Both the position numbers and the translations under genes were made by a program. Below, piece after piece: positions 9,257 through 17,191 of a stretch of DNA of 64,000 nucleotides. Below the pieces are notes generated by a model. The model was not told the origin of the DNA. It was given only the letters and a program-made list of their open reading frames with translations, and did not search any database. The stretch lies in contig JAEYWK010000115.1 in the NCBI GenBank assembly GCA_023431345.1, positions 1-64,000 of the forward strand. Reading direction: 5' to 3'. Source of the stretch: Pseudomonadota bacterium (lineage in GTDB: Bacteria; Myxococcota_A; Polyangia; Polyangiales; Polyangiaceae). Within the stretch, counting starts at the first letter, position 1, and every line of letters starts with the position of its first letter.

Positions 9257-10364
9257 GGCTCAGGCGCATTCGCGACGTGAGTCTCCGGGCCGCACCCTGC
9301 TGTTGCTGCTGAGCGGCGCGCTCACGGTGGGAGTGACGAGCGCGTCGTGTGGCGACCATGAAGGCAGACTGCCAGCGCCGACCTCGGGCGAAGCGGGCGG
9401 CGGCGGGGAAGTATTTGGCGGAGCCGGCCCCGGCAGCGACGGTGGCAGCGCCGTTTCACCGGCAGCTGGCGACGGCGGCTCGACCGCGCAGGCAGGTGCG
9501 AACGGCGAGCCAGCTGGCGCCGCGGGAGCCTGGCCGATGCCGAGCGAGTGCATCTATCAGCTCGACGTGGAGGCGAGCGCCGGTGGTGGCGGCGGAGCCG
9601 GTGCTTCCGACGGAGCCGGTGGCTCCGGCACAGGTGGCCAGGCTCTCGAGGCCGGCGGCCAAGGGGGCGACTCACCCGCGCCCACCATCGCCAAAGCGAC
9701 GAGCCGCCTGGTGGGTGACTACCTGACCGACTCCGCCGGCCGCGCTCTCTATGTATTCGGTGCGGACCTCGCCGGTGACTGCGAGGCCGAGCCGATCAGC
9801 GACTGCGAGGGCGATTGCTTGCTTTCGTGGCCGGTGTTCCACACGAATACGCGCTTGCTGGCACCCGGCATCGACGACGCCGCGTTCGGTTCGATCGCGC
9901 GCGCCGACGGCCTCGTGCAGACGACTTACTACGGCTGGCCCCTCTACTACTACGCCAACGACGAGAAGCCGGGCGACGTGACGGGCCACGGCGTCGGCGT
10001 GTGGGCCCTAGCCGAGCTCATCCTGCCGAACGTGGTCGTCCGGCGCGTGGGGATGGATCGCTTGCTGGCAGACGGCGCGGGTCGAACCCTCTACGCTTTC
10101 GTCGACGACACGCGAGGCACGGAAGCGAGCCCGCCCGTGAGCGCTTGCCTGGATGATTGCCGGGAAGAGCATCCCCCCTTTTCGCCCCGCTACGTCGGCG
10201 CCATCTCGACGCTCGAGCCGCGGGACTTCACCACCTTCTTACGCAGCGACGGCGTCACCCAGGTCGCCTACAAAGGCGCGCCACTTTACTACTCCCTGCT
10301 CGACGGTCGCCCCGGCGCCGTGAACGGCGCGGAGGATCCAGGCTTTACGATCGTGCTCAAATGA
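9240..10364 (+). CDS. Lipoprotein with secreted repeats (PF03640/COG4315-type)
   Basis: Up to 374 residues from the TTG at 9240; from ATT at 9252 it would be 370 residues with GGAGG at the right spacing. The N-terminus has Lys/Arg, then LLLLLSGALTVGV and Cys, a lipoprotein signal with a poor lipobox. A Gly/Ala/Ser linker follows. The C-terminal half contains the secreted repeat of unknown function: YLTDSAGRALYVF...CLLSWPVF, then YGWPLYYYANDEKPGD, then a second copy LLADGAGRTLYAF...CLDDC and APLYY. Such proteins are small surface lipoproteins of unknown role. It overlaps the kinase upstream and shares ATGA with the next gene, so translation is probably coupled. Confidence 0.78.
   Translation: MEAAIKAQAHSRRESPGRTLLLLLSGALTVGVTSASCGDHEGRLPAPTSGEAGGGGEVFGGAGPGSDGGSAVSPAAGDGGSTAQAGANGEPAGAAGAWPMPSECIYQLDVEASAGGGGGAGASDGAGGSGTGGQALEAGGQGGDSPAPTIAKATSRLVGDYLTDSAGRALYVFGADLAGDCEAEPISDCEGDCLLSWPVFHTNTRLLAPGIDDAAFGSIARADGLVQTTYYGWPLYYYANDEKPGDVTGHGVGVWALAELILPNVVVRRVGMDRLLADGAGRTLYAFVDDTRGTEASPPVSACLDDCREEHPPFSPRYVGAISTLEPRDFTTFLRSDGVTQVAYKGAPLYYSLLDGRPGAVNGAEDPGFTIVLK
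9242..9246 (+). promoter_or_regulatory. GGAGG ribosome binding site inside the kinase 3' end
   Basis: GGAGG lies within the last codons of the kinase gene. In the frame of the downstream lipoprotein it is preceded by TTG (9240) and followed after 5 nt by ATT (9252), with no ATG or GTG nearby. It favours initiation at the ATT that overlaps the kinase TAA stop. Confidence 0.5.
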
Positions 10365-11365
10365 AAGCTCGCTTCGCTCTTCCCCTAGCCGCCATGAGCG
10401 CGGCGCTCGCGTTCACCGGCTCCGTACAGGCGGAGCCTACCGCGACCCAAAAGGCCACGGCGGAGACGCTGTTTCAGCGCGGCGTGGAGCTGTCCGAGTC
10501 GGGCCGCATCGCCGATGCCTGCACGCAATTCGACGCTAGCCTGCAGATCGACCCCGCGCTCGGCACGCTGTTTCGTTTGGCGGACTGCTACGACCGCGTC
10601 GGTCGCACCGCCAGCGCGTGGGCGCTATTCTCGGAGGCTCAAGCGCGCGCCAAAGCCAGTGAGCAGGTCGCTCGCGAGCGCATCGCGGCCGAGCGCGTCG
10701 CCAACCTCGAGCTGCGGCTCTCCAAGCTGAGCTTGAGCGTGGGCGACGACGCTTCCCTCCCTGGCCTCGAGCTACATTTGAACGACGTGGTCGTGCCCAG
10801 CGCGTCGTGGGGGCTCGAGCTGCCCGTCGACCCAGGCCCTCAGCGCTTGCGCCTGAGCGCGCCCGGCCGTCGCGAGTGGGTCGGCACCGTCACGGTGGGG
10901 AAGGGGCCGAGCGCTCGTCATTTCACGCTTCCCACCCTGGCGATCGCGCCCGCCGCGCCCCCACGCGCTGCCGCTCCCCTCGCCCCGCCGCCCCCGAGGC
11001 CCGAGGCGGCTGATGCAGCCTTCTACCCGACCTGGCTCGGCTACACCCTGGCGGGATTGGGGCTCGCCGGCGCAGGCGTCGCTTCGTTCATGGGCTACCG
11101 CGCCTACGATCTCAACCAGCAATCCCTCGACCAGTGCAGCAGCGCCAACGCCAACGCCTGCACCGAGCGAGGAGACGCTTTGCGCGACGACGCGCGCCGA
11201 GCGGGCGTGACCTCGACCGTGCTCGCCATCGCGGGCGGGGCCCTCGTCGCCGGTGGCATCACGATCGTCCTGCTCGCTCCGAAGCAAGAGAGCCGCGCGA
11301 GCTTGGCTCTTTCGACGCAGGTATCCGCCCAAGGCGCGCTGGCGGGCGTGGCGGGGGCATTTTGA
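10361..11365 (+). CDS. TPR-like periplasmic/membrane protein of the kinase operon
   Basis: A 334-residue protein with a cleavable signal (MKARFALPLA...SVQA, cut near 24). Residues 30-115 form TPR-like helices (AETLFQRGVELSESGRIADACTQF; ALGTLFRLADCYDRVGRTASAW), followed by a helical charged stretch, a beta-rich PEGA-like segment (120-190), a Pro/Ala linker and two hydrophobic segments (about 225-247 and 284-306). This architecture often accompanies Pkn kinases in myxobacteria. It overlaps the previous gene by ATGA and the next by TTGA. It may scaffold the lipoproteins encoded beside it; this is inferred from context only. Confidence 0.75.
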   Translation: MKARFALPLAAMSAALAFTGSVQAEPTATQKATAETLFQRGVELSESGRIADACTQFDASLQIDPALGTLFRLADCYDRVGRTASAWALFSEAQARAKASEQVARERIAAERVANLELRLSKLSLSVGDDASLPGLELHLNDVVVPSASWGLELPVDPGPQRLRLSAPGRREWVGTVTVGKGPSARHFTLPTLAIAPAAPPRAAAPLAPPPPRPEAADAAFYPTWLGYTLAGLGLAGAGVASFMGYRAYDLNQQSLDQCSSANANACTERGDALRDDARRAGVTSTVLAIAGGALVAGGITIVLLAPKQESRASLALSTQVSAQGALAGVAGAF

Positions 11366-12093
11366 GCAAGTGGGTCCGCGCCCTAGCGCTGCTCTTCGGA
11401 GCGCAGATGAGCTGCAATCAGCTCCTCGGCATCGAGGAATCTTTCGTCGATCCTGCGCTCTCGCGCTCGAGCGAAGGTGACGGCGGTGAGCCCAGCGTGG
11501 CCGCGATCGGCGGCAGCCCAGGCGAGCCCACGAGCGGCAGCGCCACCGCGGGAGCGCCGAGCGAAGCGGGCGCCGCGGGAGCGCCCGCGAAAACGGACGA
11601 CGTGTGCGAGGACTATTGCGAGCTGATGAGCGAGCACTGCGTCGGCGAGTCCGCGCAATATCGAGACACCGCGCAGTGTCTGAAGATTTGCCGCGCCTTC
11701 CCAGCCGGTAAGCTCGACGATGATCGCGTGAGCACGGCTTCGTGCCGCAGGCGCTACGCCAGCAAGGCGCGCTATCTGGCAGGGCCGGAGCTGGCGACGG
11801 GCTGCGGCTACGCAGGGCCTGGCGGCGACGAGCGCTGCGGCAGCAACTGCGAGGGCCTGTGTACCATCGCCATGGCAGCATGCAGCCCCGCGACCAGCGA
11901 GCCCTATTTCTACGACTCCTTCGAAGATTGCCTGCGCGACTGCGAAGTCTTGCCCAGCTCGCACTACCAATACGGCGCCTCGGCGGCGGGCAACTCGCTC
12001 GAATGCCGGCTGTTTCATGCGTCGTCAGCGCTCATGAACGACGCGGACGAGCACTGCGAGCACGTGCTCGGCATCACGCTGTGCACGGAGTGA
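11362..12093 (+). CDS. Cys-rich lipoprotein, last gene of the kinase operon
   Basis: A 243-residue product started from TTG at 11362, which overlaps the upstream TGA (TTGA) and follows a G-rich stretch. The N-terminus, MSKWVRALALLFGAQMSC then NQLLGIEE, matches the CxxLLGIxE pattern frequent after the lipidated Cys of myxobacterial lipoproteins, although the lipobox is atypical. A Gly/Ala/Ser linker is followed by about 150 residues with 14 or so regularly spaced Cys (CEDYCELMSEHC, CLKIC, CGSNCEGLCTIAMAAC, CLRDC), probably disulfide-bonded. Function unknown. There is no SD-ATG alternative. Confidence 0.72.
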   Translation: MSKWVRALALLFGAQMSCNQLLGIEESFVDPALSRSSEGDGGEPSVAAIGGSPGEPTSGSATAGAPSEAGAAGAPAKTDDVCEDYCELMSEHCVGESAQYRDTAQCLKICRAFPAGKLDDDRVSTASCRRRYASKARYLAGPELATGCGYAGPGGDERCGSNCEGLCTIAMAACSPATSEPYFYDSFEDCLRDCEVLPSSHYQYGASAAGNSLECRLFHASSALMNDADEHCEHVLGITLCTE

Positions 12094-12146
12094 CGAGCTA
12101 GGCCCGCGGCGCGCCCCAACGACTCGCCGCGAGCTCCTCGCTCCGC

Positions 12147-13367
12147 TCAGTTCTCGAACAGGGCCTGACGTAGCGGCTCGTTCCAGGTACCGGACGCTGG
12201 GTCCATGGCCTTGAACCCTCCACCGTCGTCCCACAGCGCCCAGCCGATGCCGCGCCGCTCCGCTTCGGTCCGCACCAGCCACACGTAGTTGGCGCGCGAC
12301 TGTGGGTCCGCGATCTCGATCGCCCCGAACTCACCGAGGTACACGCGCTTGCCGGTGGCCTTCACGTAGCGCGCCGCGTGATCGAAGTGCTCGAAGACGG
12401 TCTTGGGCCCGCCCGGGTTCTGAGCCAGCGGCAGCGTGTTGTAGGCTTTGAACCAGTCGGCGACCCAGCCTTCTTTGGCGGCCGCGGGTAGCGGCGTGAC
12501 GGGCGCTGCGGGTGGCCCCGGGAAGACCACGCCTCGCGTGTGGAAGATCGGATCCATCCACGGTGCGCCTTGATGCGTAAAGAGGATGGGCTGGTACATG
12601 TGAAACTGGGCGACGACGTTCGCGTCATCCGCTGGCAGCGTGAGCTCGTGCAGCCGCTCGGCATTGGCCCAAAAGTAGGAGTTGGCGAAGACCAGGCGCG
12701 TCGGGTTCTTCTCGCGGATGATGCGCAGGGACTCGGCGGTGATCTCGTTGACGAGCGCGGGCTCGAGCGCGCCGTTCGGCTCGTTCAAGATTTCGAAGGC
12801 GACCTGGGCCGGCCTGCTGGCGTAGCGCTCGCTGATCTGTCGCCACAGCGCGTAGAGGCGCGCCTTTTGGGCCTGCGGCTCTTTGTGGATCTCCTCGAAA
12901 TGGTGCACGTCGAGGATCACGGAGAGATCGTGCTTGGCCGCCTCGTCGAGCGCCCAGTCCACGCGCGCGAAGAACTCGGGCCGAATCGTGTGCGGAGGGC
13001 TGACGTCGCTGCGCTCCGCGGTCGTGAAGCGCACGGGTAGACGCACGTGGTCGAGCCCGGCGCGAGCCGCCATCTCGAAGTGCTTCTCGGAGAGACGCGT
13101 GCCCCACGCGCCCTCGCTCGGAGCGTCGAGGCAGTTGCCGAGGTTGATGCCTTTGGTAAAGCCCGGCAGGGGCGGGCTGACCGTGATGGGGTCGGGCCGC
13201 GGCAAGTCCTTCGGCAGCGGCGCTACCTCGGACGCGGCCGCCGCGGCGGGACGCGCGTCAGCCGGCGCCGCCGCCGTGGTGGGGCGAGGCCCGCAGCCAA
13301 GCGCGCCGAGCGCGAGCGAGACCGTGAGCAAACACGCAGTTTGGATCCGAAGCGGCTGCAGCATCAT
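12147..13367 (-). CDS. GH5-family glycoside hydrolase lipoprotein (endoglucanase-like)
   Basis: A 406-residue exported enzyme. The lipoprotein signal ends in LGALGC (Cys25), followed by a 35-residue Ala-rich linker. The catalytic TIM barrel runs from about 68 to the end: GINLGNCLDAP...WG (73-89), HVRLPVRF (107-114), LDVHHF (152-157), the acid/base Glu196 in LNEPNG and the nucleophile Glu346 in YLGEFGA, then WALWDDGGGF (376-385). These are hallmarks of GH5 cellulases and related endo-beta-glucanases or mannanases; the substrate is not determined. ATG at 13365-13367 is chosen because it gives a compact signal; an upstream GTG at 13397 is possible. It converges on the kinase operon. Confidence 0.88.
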   Translation of the reverse strand: MMLQPLRIQTACLLTVSLALGALGCGPRPTTAAAPADARPAAAAASEVAPLPKDLPRPDPITVSPPLPGFTKGINLGNCLDAPSEGAWGTRLSEKHFEMAARAGLDHVRLPVRFTTAERSDVSPPHTIRPEFFARVDWALDEAAKHDLSVILDVHHFEEIHKEPQAQKARLYALWRQISERYASRPAQVAFEILNEPNGALEPALVNEITAESLRIIREKNPTRLVFANSYFWANAERLHELTLPADDANVVAQFHMYQPILFTHQGAPWMDPIFHTRGVVFPGPPAAPVTPLPAAAKEGWVADWFKAYNTLPLAQNPGGPKTVFEHFDHAARYVKATGKRVYLGEFGAIEIADPQSRANYVWLVRTEAERRGIGWALWDDGGGFKAMDPASGTWNEPLRQALFEN

Positions 13368-13468
13368 CGCGCGCAGCTTCGCATCCGCCGCCGCCACTGG
13401 GAATGGATAAACCGGCCGAAGTCGGAGAATATTCGACCACGAGAGTGCTATGAGGCAGCTCGCTCCCG

Positions 13469-13786
13469 ATGGTTCTGGTCGTTGGCGTTGCGCTGCTCTT
13501 TTGGACCTGCGTGTTCATGGTCTACTTCACGCAAGCGGGGACGACGCCGCTCGAGTTCTTCCTCGGGCGCTACGAGCCCCTGCCGCCAGACCTGGGCACC
13601 TGGAAGGAGGCAGGACTGACGGACGACGGCTCGCGTCGCGAAGAGCGCCGGCTCTTGCCGGACGGCCGCGTCGACGCTTCCTACCTCTTGCTCCAAGTCA
13701 GGTATCGGCACCCGACGACGGGAGCCATCGTCCGGAGCGACCCGGAAAAGCGGCTGCCCCGCCGGCGTGTCGGTCGCGGCGCTTGA
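13469..13786 (+). CDS. Small single-pass membrane protein (105 aa)
   Basis: One N-terminal membrane helix (about 2-22, VLVVGVALLFWTCVFMVYF) is followed by a soluble segment with a GRYEPLPPDLGTWKE stretch and a basic C-terminus. I do not recognise the family. It is convergent with the beta-helix protein gene and separated from it by a strong shared hairpin. The start has only a weak GAGGC about 13 nt upstream. Confidence 0.55.
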   Translation: MVLVVGVALLFWTCVFMVYFTQAGTTPLEFFLGRYEPLPPDLGTWKEAGLTDDGSRREERRLLPDGRVDASYLLLQVRYRHPTTGAIVRSDPEKRLPRRRVGRGA

Positions 13787-13803
13787 ACGGCTCTTTGGGA
13801 CGA

Positions 13804-13832
13804 AAGCGGCGCCGTCGAGAGCGGCGCCGCTT
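13804..13832. terminator. Bidirectional hairpin between convergent genes
   Basis: Perfect 10-bp inverted repeat AAGCGGCGCC (13804-13813) and GGCGCCGCTT (13823-13832) with a 9-nt loop. It lies in the 57-bp gap between two convergent genes, so it can serve both. There is no long T-run. Confidence 0.65.
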
Positions 13833-13843
13833 CGCCCCGCGGG

Positions 13844-15748
13844 TCAGCGCTTGGCCACGTTCAGGTAAGCGAGCTGCATGCGGTAGCTCTGCGCGTTGGC
13901 AGCCTTACCCAGCACGCGGAAGCGAAAGTAGCGCAAGCCCGGCGTGAACGCGCCGGCCGCCGGGATCGTGATCGTCCCCATCGTCATCGCCGTCTTCAGC
14001 GGAACGGACACGGACGAGTAAAAGTCTTGCGTAACGATGGGCGCGTACGGCCCCGACAAGCTGCTCGAATACTCGAGCTGGTAGTTGCCGTTATCGCGCA
14101 TCTTCCCGATGTGAGCGTTGATGTCGTAGGTTCCTGCCTCGGAGATGGGCACCGCAAAAGTCACGTAGTCACCCACCGCGTTGGCCGAAAAGCGGAAATA
14201 GCCGTGGTTGTCGCCGGCGATGTAGCTGTCTCCAGAAGAGGCGTGCACGAGCAGCTGGCTCGGGTGCCACACGGTGTTGAACTCGATGGCCCCGGCGTCC
14301 CACATCAAGCCGAAGGTGAGGCTGCCGTCCGAAGCCTGACGCGGCTCGGGTCGCGGTATGCCGCGCTGGTCGACGCCCGAGAGCGGACTCCACAGCACGT
14401 TGATCACGGGGCTGTTCCTGAGCGGAAAATGCGCCTTCGAGCCCGGCCAAGCCCCCGTGTCGATCAGGGCTCCGAGCGCCAAGTCCCCTTGGTACCACCA
14501 CGGCGGGGGATTGCTGGTCCCCACCGCCACGCACTGCCCGTTGGACTCGATCATGTTGATGGAGTCCGAGTTCATCGCGACCGGTCCCCAGCAATCGTGG
14601 CTCTTCGTGCCAGAGCCGCTATCCACGTTGTCGCCCAAGACGGTGGCGTAGAGCATCGCCTGTCGACCGGCGATGTAGAGGCCACCGCCGCGCGTGCTGG
14701 CGGTGTTCTTGGCGATCGTGGTGTTGAGGATGTTGTTCTCGCCTGGGAAAGGGCTGCCGGCAGGTTCCGCGTCGATGTAGATGCCGCCTCCTCGCACGGC
14801 CGTGTTGGAGCTGACGGTGGTCGACCACAGATCGATGCGCCCGCCTTGGCTGTAGATGCCGCCACCGTTCGAGCCTCGATTGTTCCAAATGGCGGAGTCT
14901 ACCACTTGGACCATAGCGTGCCCGCCACCATCGATGCGAATCCCGCCCCCGACGGCGGAGGTGCTGCCGTTGTCCGAAACGGAGCTCTTGCTCAGGCTCA
15001 CGTTCGAGTTGGGCCACCCATCCGAGGAGAGCGAGCGATTCCTCACGCCGCTGCCTGCGCTACCAGTGATGATCGCACCCTCGAGACTCGCGCTGCAGCC
15101 TTGACAATAAAACCCGTCGGCGCGGCTGCCCTGAATGACCAGGTCCCACGTTTGCACGCTGGAGCCCGTCGTGCTGCCGCCCATCGCGCGCACGCCGTTC
15201 GTGCAATTGCTGATCTTCACGTTCGACATGTGCAGCCCGGCGTATTGCGAGCTGCCATTGAAGTACACGCCGTAGACGGTATTGGCGTCAGTGCGCGAGT
15301 TTTCGATGGCCAGGCGCGTCAAGTTGACGATAGGCGGGCCCGAGGTGCTCTCTTGGACATCGAAGATTCGCGTCTGGTTGCTGCGAATGATGGACTGGGT
15401 GGGGCCGGCGCCAGCGATGGAGACGCTGCGATTGACCACCAGACTATTAGTCACGGTATAGGTCTGCGCCGACGCCATCAGCAAGATGAGGTCATTCGAC
15501 CCAGAGCCAGCCACGCACTCCCCACTCGCGCTACCCGAGCGCTGCAGGTTGTTTACGGCTCGGATTGCCTCGCGCAACGTGCAAACTCCATCATTGGCAA
15601 TCGTCGCCGCGTTGCTGTTTACCTGAATCGTCGCGGCGCGAGCCTCCTTGCCCCACGCCAGCGGGAGGCAGAACGCGAGACCGACCGCGGCTGCAGACGC
15701 CAACCGACCACCCTTTACCCCATCCAAACGTGCCTTGATGCTTCGCAT
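13844..15748 (-). CDS. Exported CSLREA-domain / right-handed beta-helix protein
   Basis: A 634-residue secreted protein. After a signal peptide (to about residue 39, ...WGKEARA) comes a CSLREA-like N-terminal domain (IQVNSN...DGVCTLREAIRAVNN). Residues about 100-480 carry parallel beta-helix repeats (repeated GGGIYxxxG, NTTIAKN, SSNTAVRGGGI) ending in a choice-of-anchor-Q-like DAGAIEF motif. The last 140 residues form a beta-sandwich resembling a CBM6/CBM35-type domain. Start 15748 is chosen because the signal peptide begins there. Probably a surface adhesin or polysaccharide-binding protein; no catalytic residues are evident. Confidence 0.8.
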   Translation of the reverse strand: MRSIKARLDGVKGGRLASAAAVGLAFCLPLAWGKEARAATIQVNSNAATIANDGVCTLREAIRAVNNLQRSGSASGECVAGSGSNDLILLMASAQTYTVTNSLVVNRSVSIAGAGPTQSIIRSNQTRIFDVQESTSGPPIVNLTRLAIENSRTDANTVYGVYFNGSSQYAGLHMSNVKISNCTNGVRAMGGSTTGSSVQTWDLVIQGSRADGFYCQGCSASLEGAIITGSAGSGVRNRSLSSDGWPNSNVSLSKSSVSDNGSTSAVGGGIRIDGGGHAMVQVVDSAIWNNRGSNGGGIYSQGGRIDLWSTTVSSNTAVRGGGIYIDAEPAGSPFPGENNILNTTIAKNTASTRGGGLYIAGRQAMLYATVLGDNVDSGSGTKSHDCWGPVAMNSDSINMIESNGQCVAVGTSNPPPWWYQGDLALGALIDTGAWPGSKAHFPLRNSPVINVLWSPLSGVDQRGIPRPEPRQASDGSLTFGLMWDAGAIEFNTVWHPSQLLVHASSGDSYIAGDNHGYFRFSANAVGDYVTFAVPISEAGTYDINAHIGKMRDNGNYQLEYSSSLSGPYAPIVTQDFYSSVSVPLKTAMTMGTITIPAAGAFTPGLRYFRFRVLGKAANAQSYRMQLAYLNVAKR

Positions 15749-15865
15749 GTCGAAGCGCACGCTAACATGCCCGGTCTTCTCCGCTGAACGCGGACGGCGC
15801 AGACCGGCGATGGCGCGCAATGACACACAGGACGGCGAGCCGAGCAGGCGCTCGAGCGCGGGCCG

Positions 15866-17191
15866 TTACGCTTTGAGCTCGTCGAGCGTGCCGGCGTAGC
15901 CTTCGCCGAACGAGTCCACGGGCACGTCCATCGCGTTGGCGAGCGACGCGAGCAGCTTGTTGTGGGGCACGCCGGACTCGCCCTTCCAGTATTCACCCGT
16001 TTTGCCGGCCCATTTGCCGAGCTGCACGGTGCGACCGGTCTTGAAGTACCCACCGCAGCTGCCGACGAGCACGAACGGCAACCCGCCCACGAAGTGGCCC
16101 GAGCCCTCCGCCATGTCGTTGCCCACCACGATCACGCTGTGATCGAGCGCGGTCTTCGCTCCCTCCTGGCCGTCCTTCAGGCCGCGCGCGAGCCGCGCCA
16201 CCTGCTCGTAGAACCATTTGTCGGCCTTGATCTTCGTCGGATAGCCGGCCGCGCCCTGGTGCGCCACGTCGTGAAAGGCAGAGTTGATGTCGAGCCAGGG
16301 CAGCGTCACGGGACGGTAGCCGCCGTCATCGGCCCAGCAAATGCTGACCGAACGCGTGATGTCGCAGCGCAGCGCCATGGCGGTGATGTCCATCATCGCG
16401 CTCACCTGGTCCTGAAACGCTTTGCTGCTCGTGTCGACGCTCGGCTGAGCGCACGCCATCGAGCGGGCATCGAGCCGCGCCTCGAGCTGGCGAATCGACT
16501 CGAAATGAGCGTCGATCTTGGCGCGATCTTCCACGCCCATGCGGGTCTGAAAGCCCTTCAGCTCGCGGCCCACGAAGTCGAGCACGCTCTTTTGGCGAGC
16601 GCGCTGCCGCTCGAGCTCCTGCGCGGGCAGCGCCGAGCTCGCAAACAACTTGTCGAACAAGCGCTTCGGGTCGCCCTCGCCCGTGTTGCGCTGGCCCGCG
16701 CCCCGCCAGCTGGTCGACTCGCCTTGCACCGTGATGACCAGGAGCGGCATCGCCAGCGAGGTCTTCTGGGCGATGGCGTCGGAGACGACTTGGTCCACCG
16801 ACGGGCCCCTCGACGTGCAGCTTTGGTCGCCGGTGTTCTGGTAGGTGCCGGTGTAGATGACCGGGTACGTGAAATGCCCGTCCCATTTGTGGTCTTGTTC
16901 GATCATCATTCGATAATCGAGGCCGGCGACGACCAGCGTCTGGTCCGCGAAGGGGGCGAGCGGGGCCAGCACCTCGCTCGAGGTTCCGCCGCCGGCAGGA
17001 TAGAACGCGGGCGAGCAAACGCCGTGTCCCCAGGTGATGGTGACGAGGCGCTTGGGGAACCCGTCTTCGCCAGCCGCCTTGGCGCGCTCGGCGTCGAGCA
17101 GCGGCAGGAACGCGGCGCTGGCGCCGAGCGAGGCCAGCAGCGTGCGGCGGGAGAAGCGCAGTTTGTTGGAGTCGGTCTTGATCAGAGTCAT
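15866..17191 (-). CDS. DUF1552 family protein with Tat-type signal
   Basis: A 441-residue protein. The N-terminus carries SRRTLLASLGASAAFLPLL, a twin-Arg export signal. The body has DUF1552 landmarks: RLVTITWGHGV...FYPAGGG, GLDYRMM...DHKWDGHF, GPSVDQVVSDAI, VDFVGRELKGF-like and VVGNDMAEGSGHFVGGLPFVLVGSCGGYF. Its ATG overlaps the stop of the upstream DUF1592 protein by 4 nt, so the two are translationally coupled, as is usual for this pair in myxobacteria and planctomycetes. Function is unknown; the pair is thought to be a periplasmic or surface redox unit, which is inference from the partner's heme motif. Confidence 0.88.
   Translation of the reverse strand: MTLIKTDSNKLRFSRRTLLASLGASAAFLPLLDAERAKAAGEDGFPKRLVTITWGHGVCSPAFYPAGGGTSSEVLAPLAPFADQTLVVAGLDYRMMIEQDHKWDGHFTYPVIYTGTYQNTGDQSCTSRGPSVDQVVSDAIAQKTSLAMPLLVITVQGESTSWRGAGQRNTGEGDPKRLFDKLFASSALPAQELERQRARQKSVLDFVGRELKGFQTRMGVEDRAKIDAHFESIRQLEARLDARSMACAQPSVDTSSKAFQDQVSAMMDITAMALRCDITRSVSICWADDGGYRPVTLPWLDINSAFHDVAHQGAAGYPTKIKADKWFYEQVARLARGLKDGQEGAKTALDHSVIVVGNDMAEGSGHFVGGLPFVLVGSCGGYFKTGRTVQLGKWAGKTGEYWKGESGVPHNKLLASLANAMDVPVDSFGEGYAGTLDELKA

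Noticed and set aside
14027..15787. 586-codon + strand frame opposite the beta-helix protein gene
   Set aside because: No signal or domain, Arg/His/Ala-rich composition. The minus-strand gene is well supported by CSLREA and beta-helix repeats.
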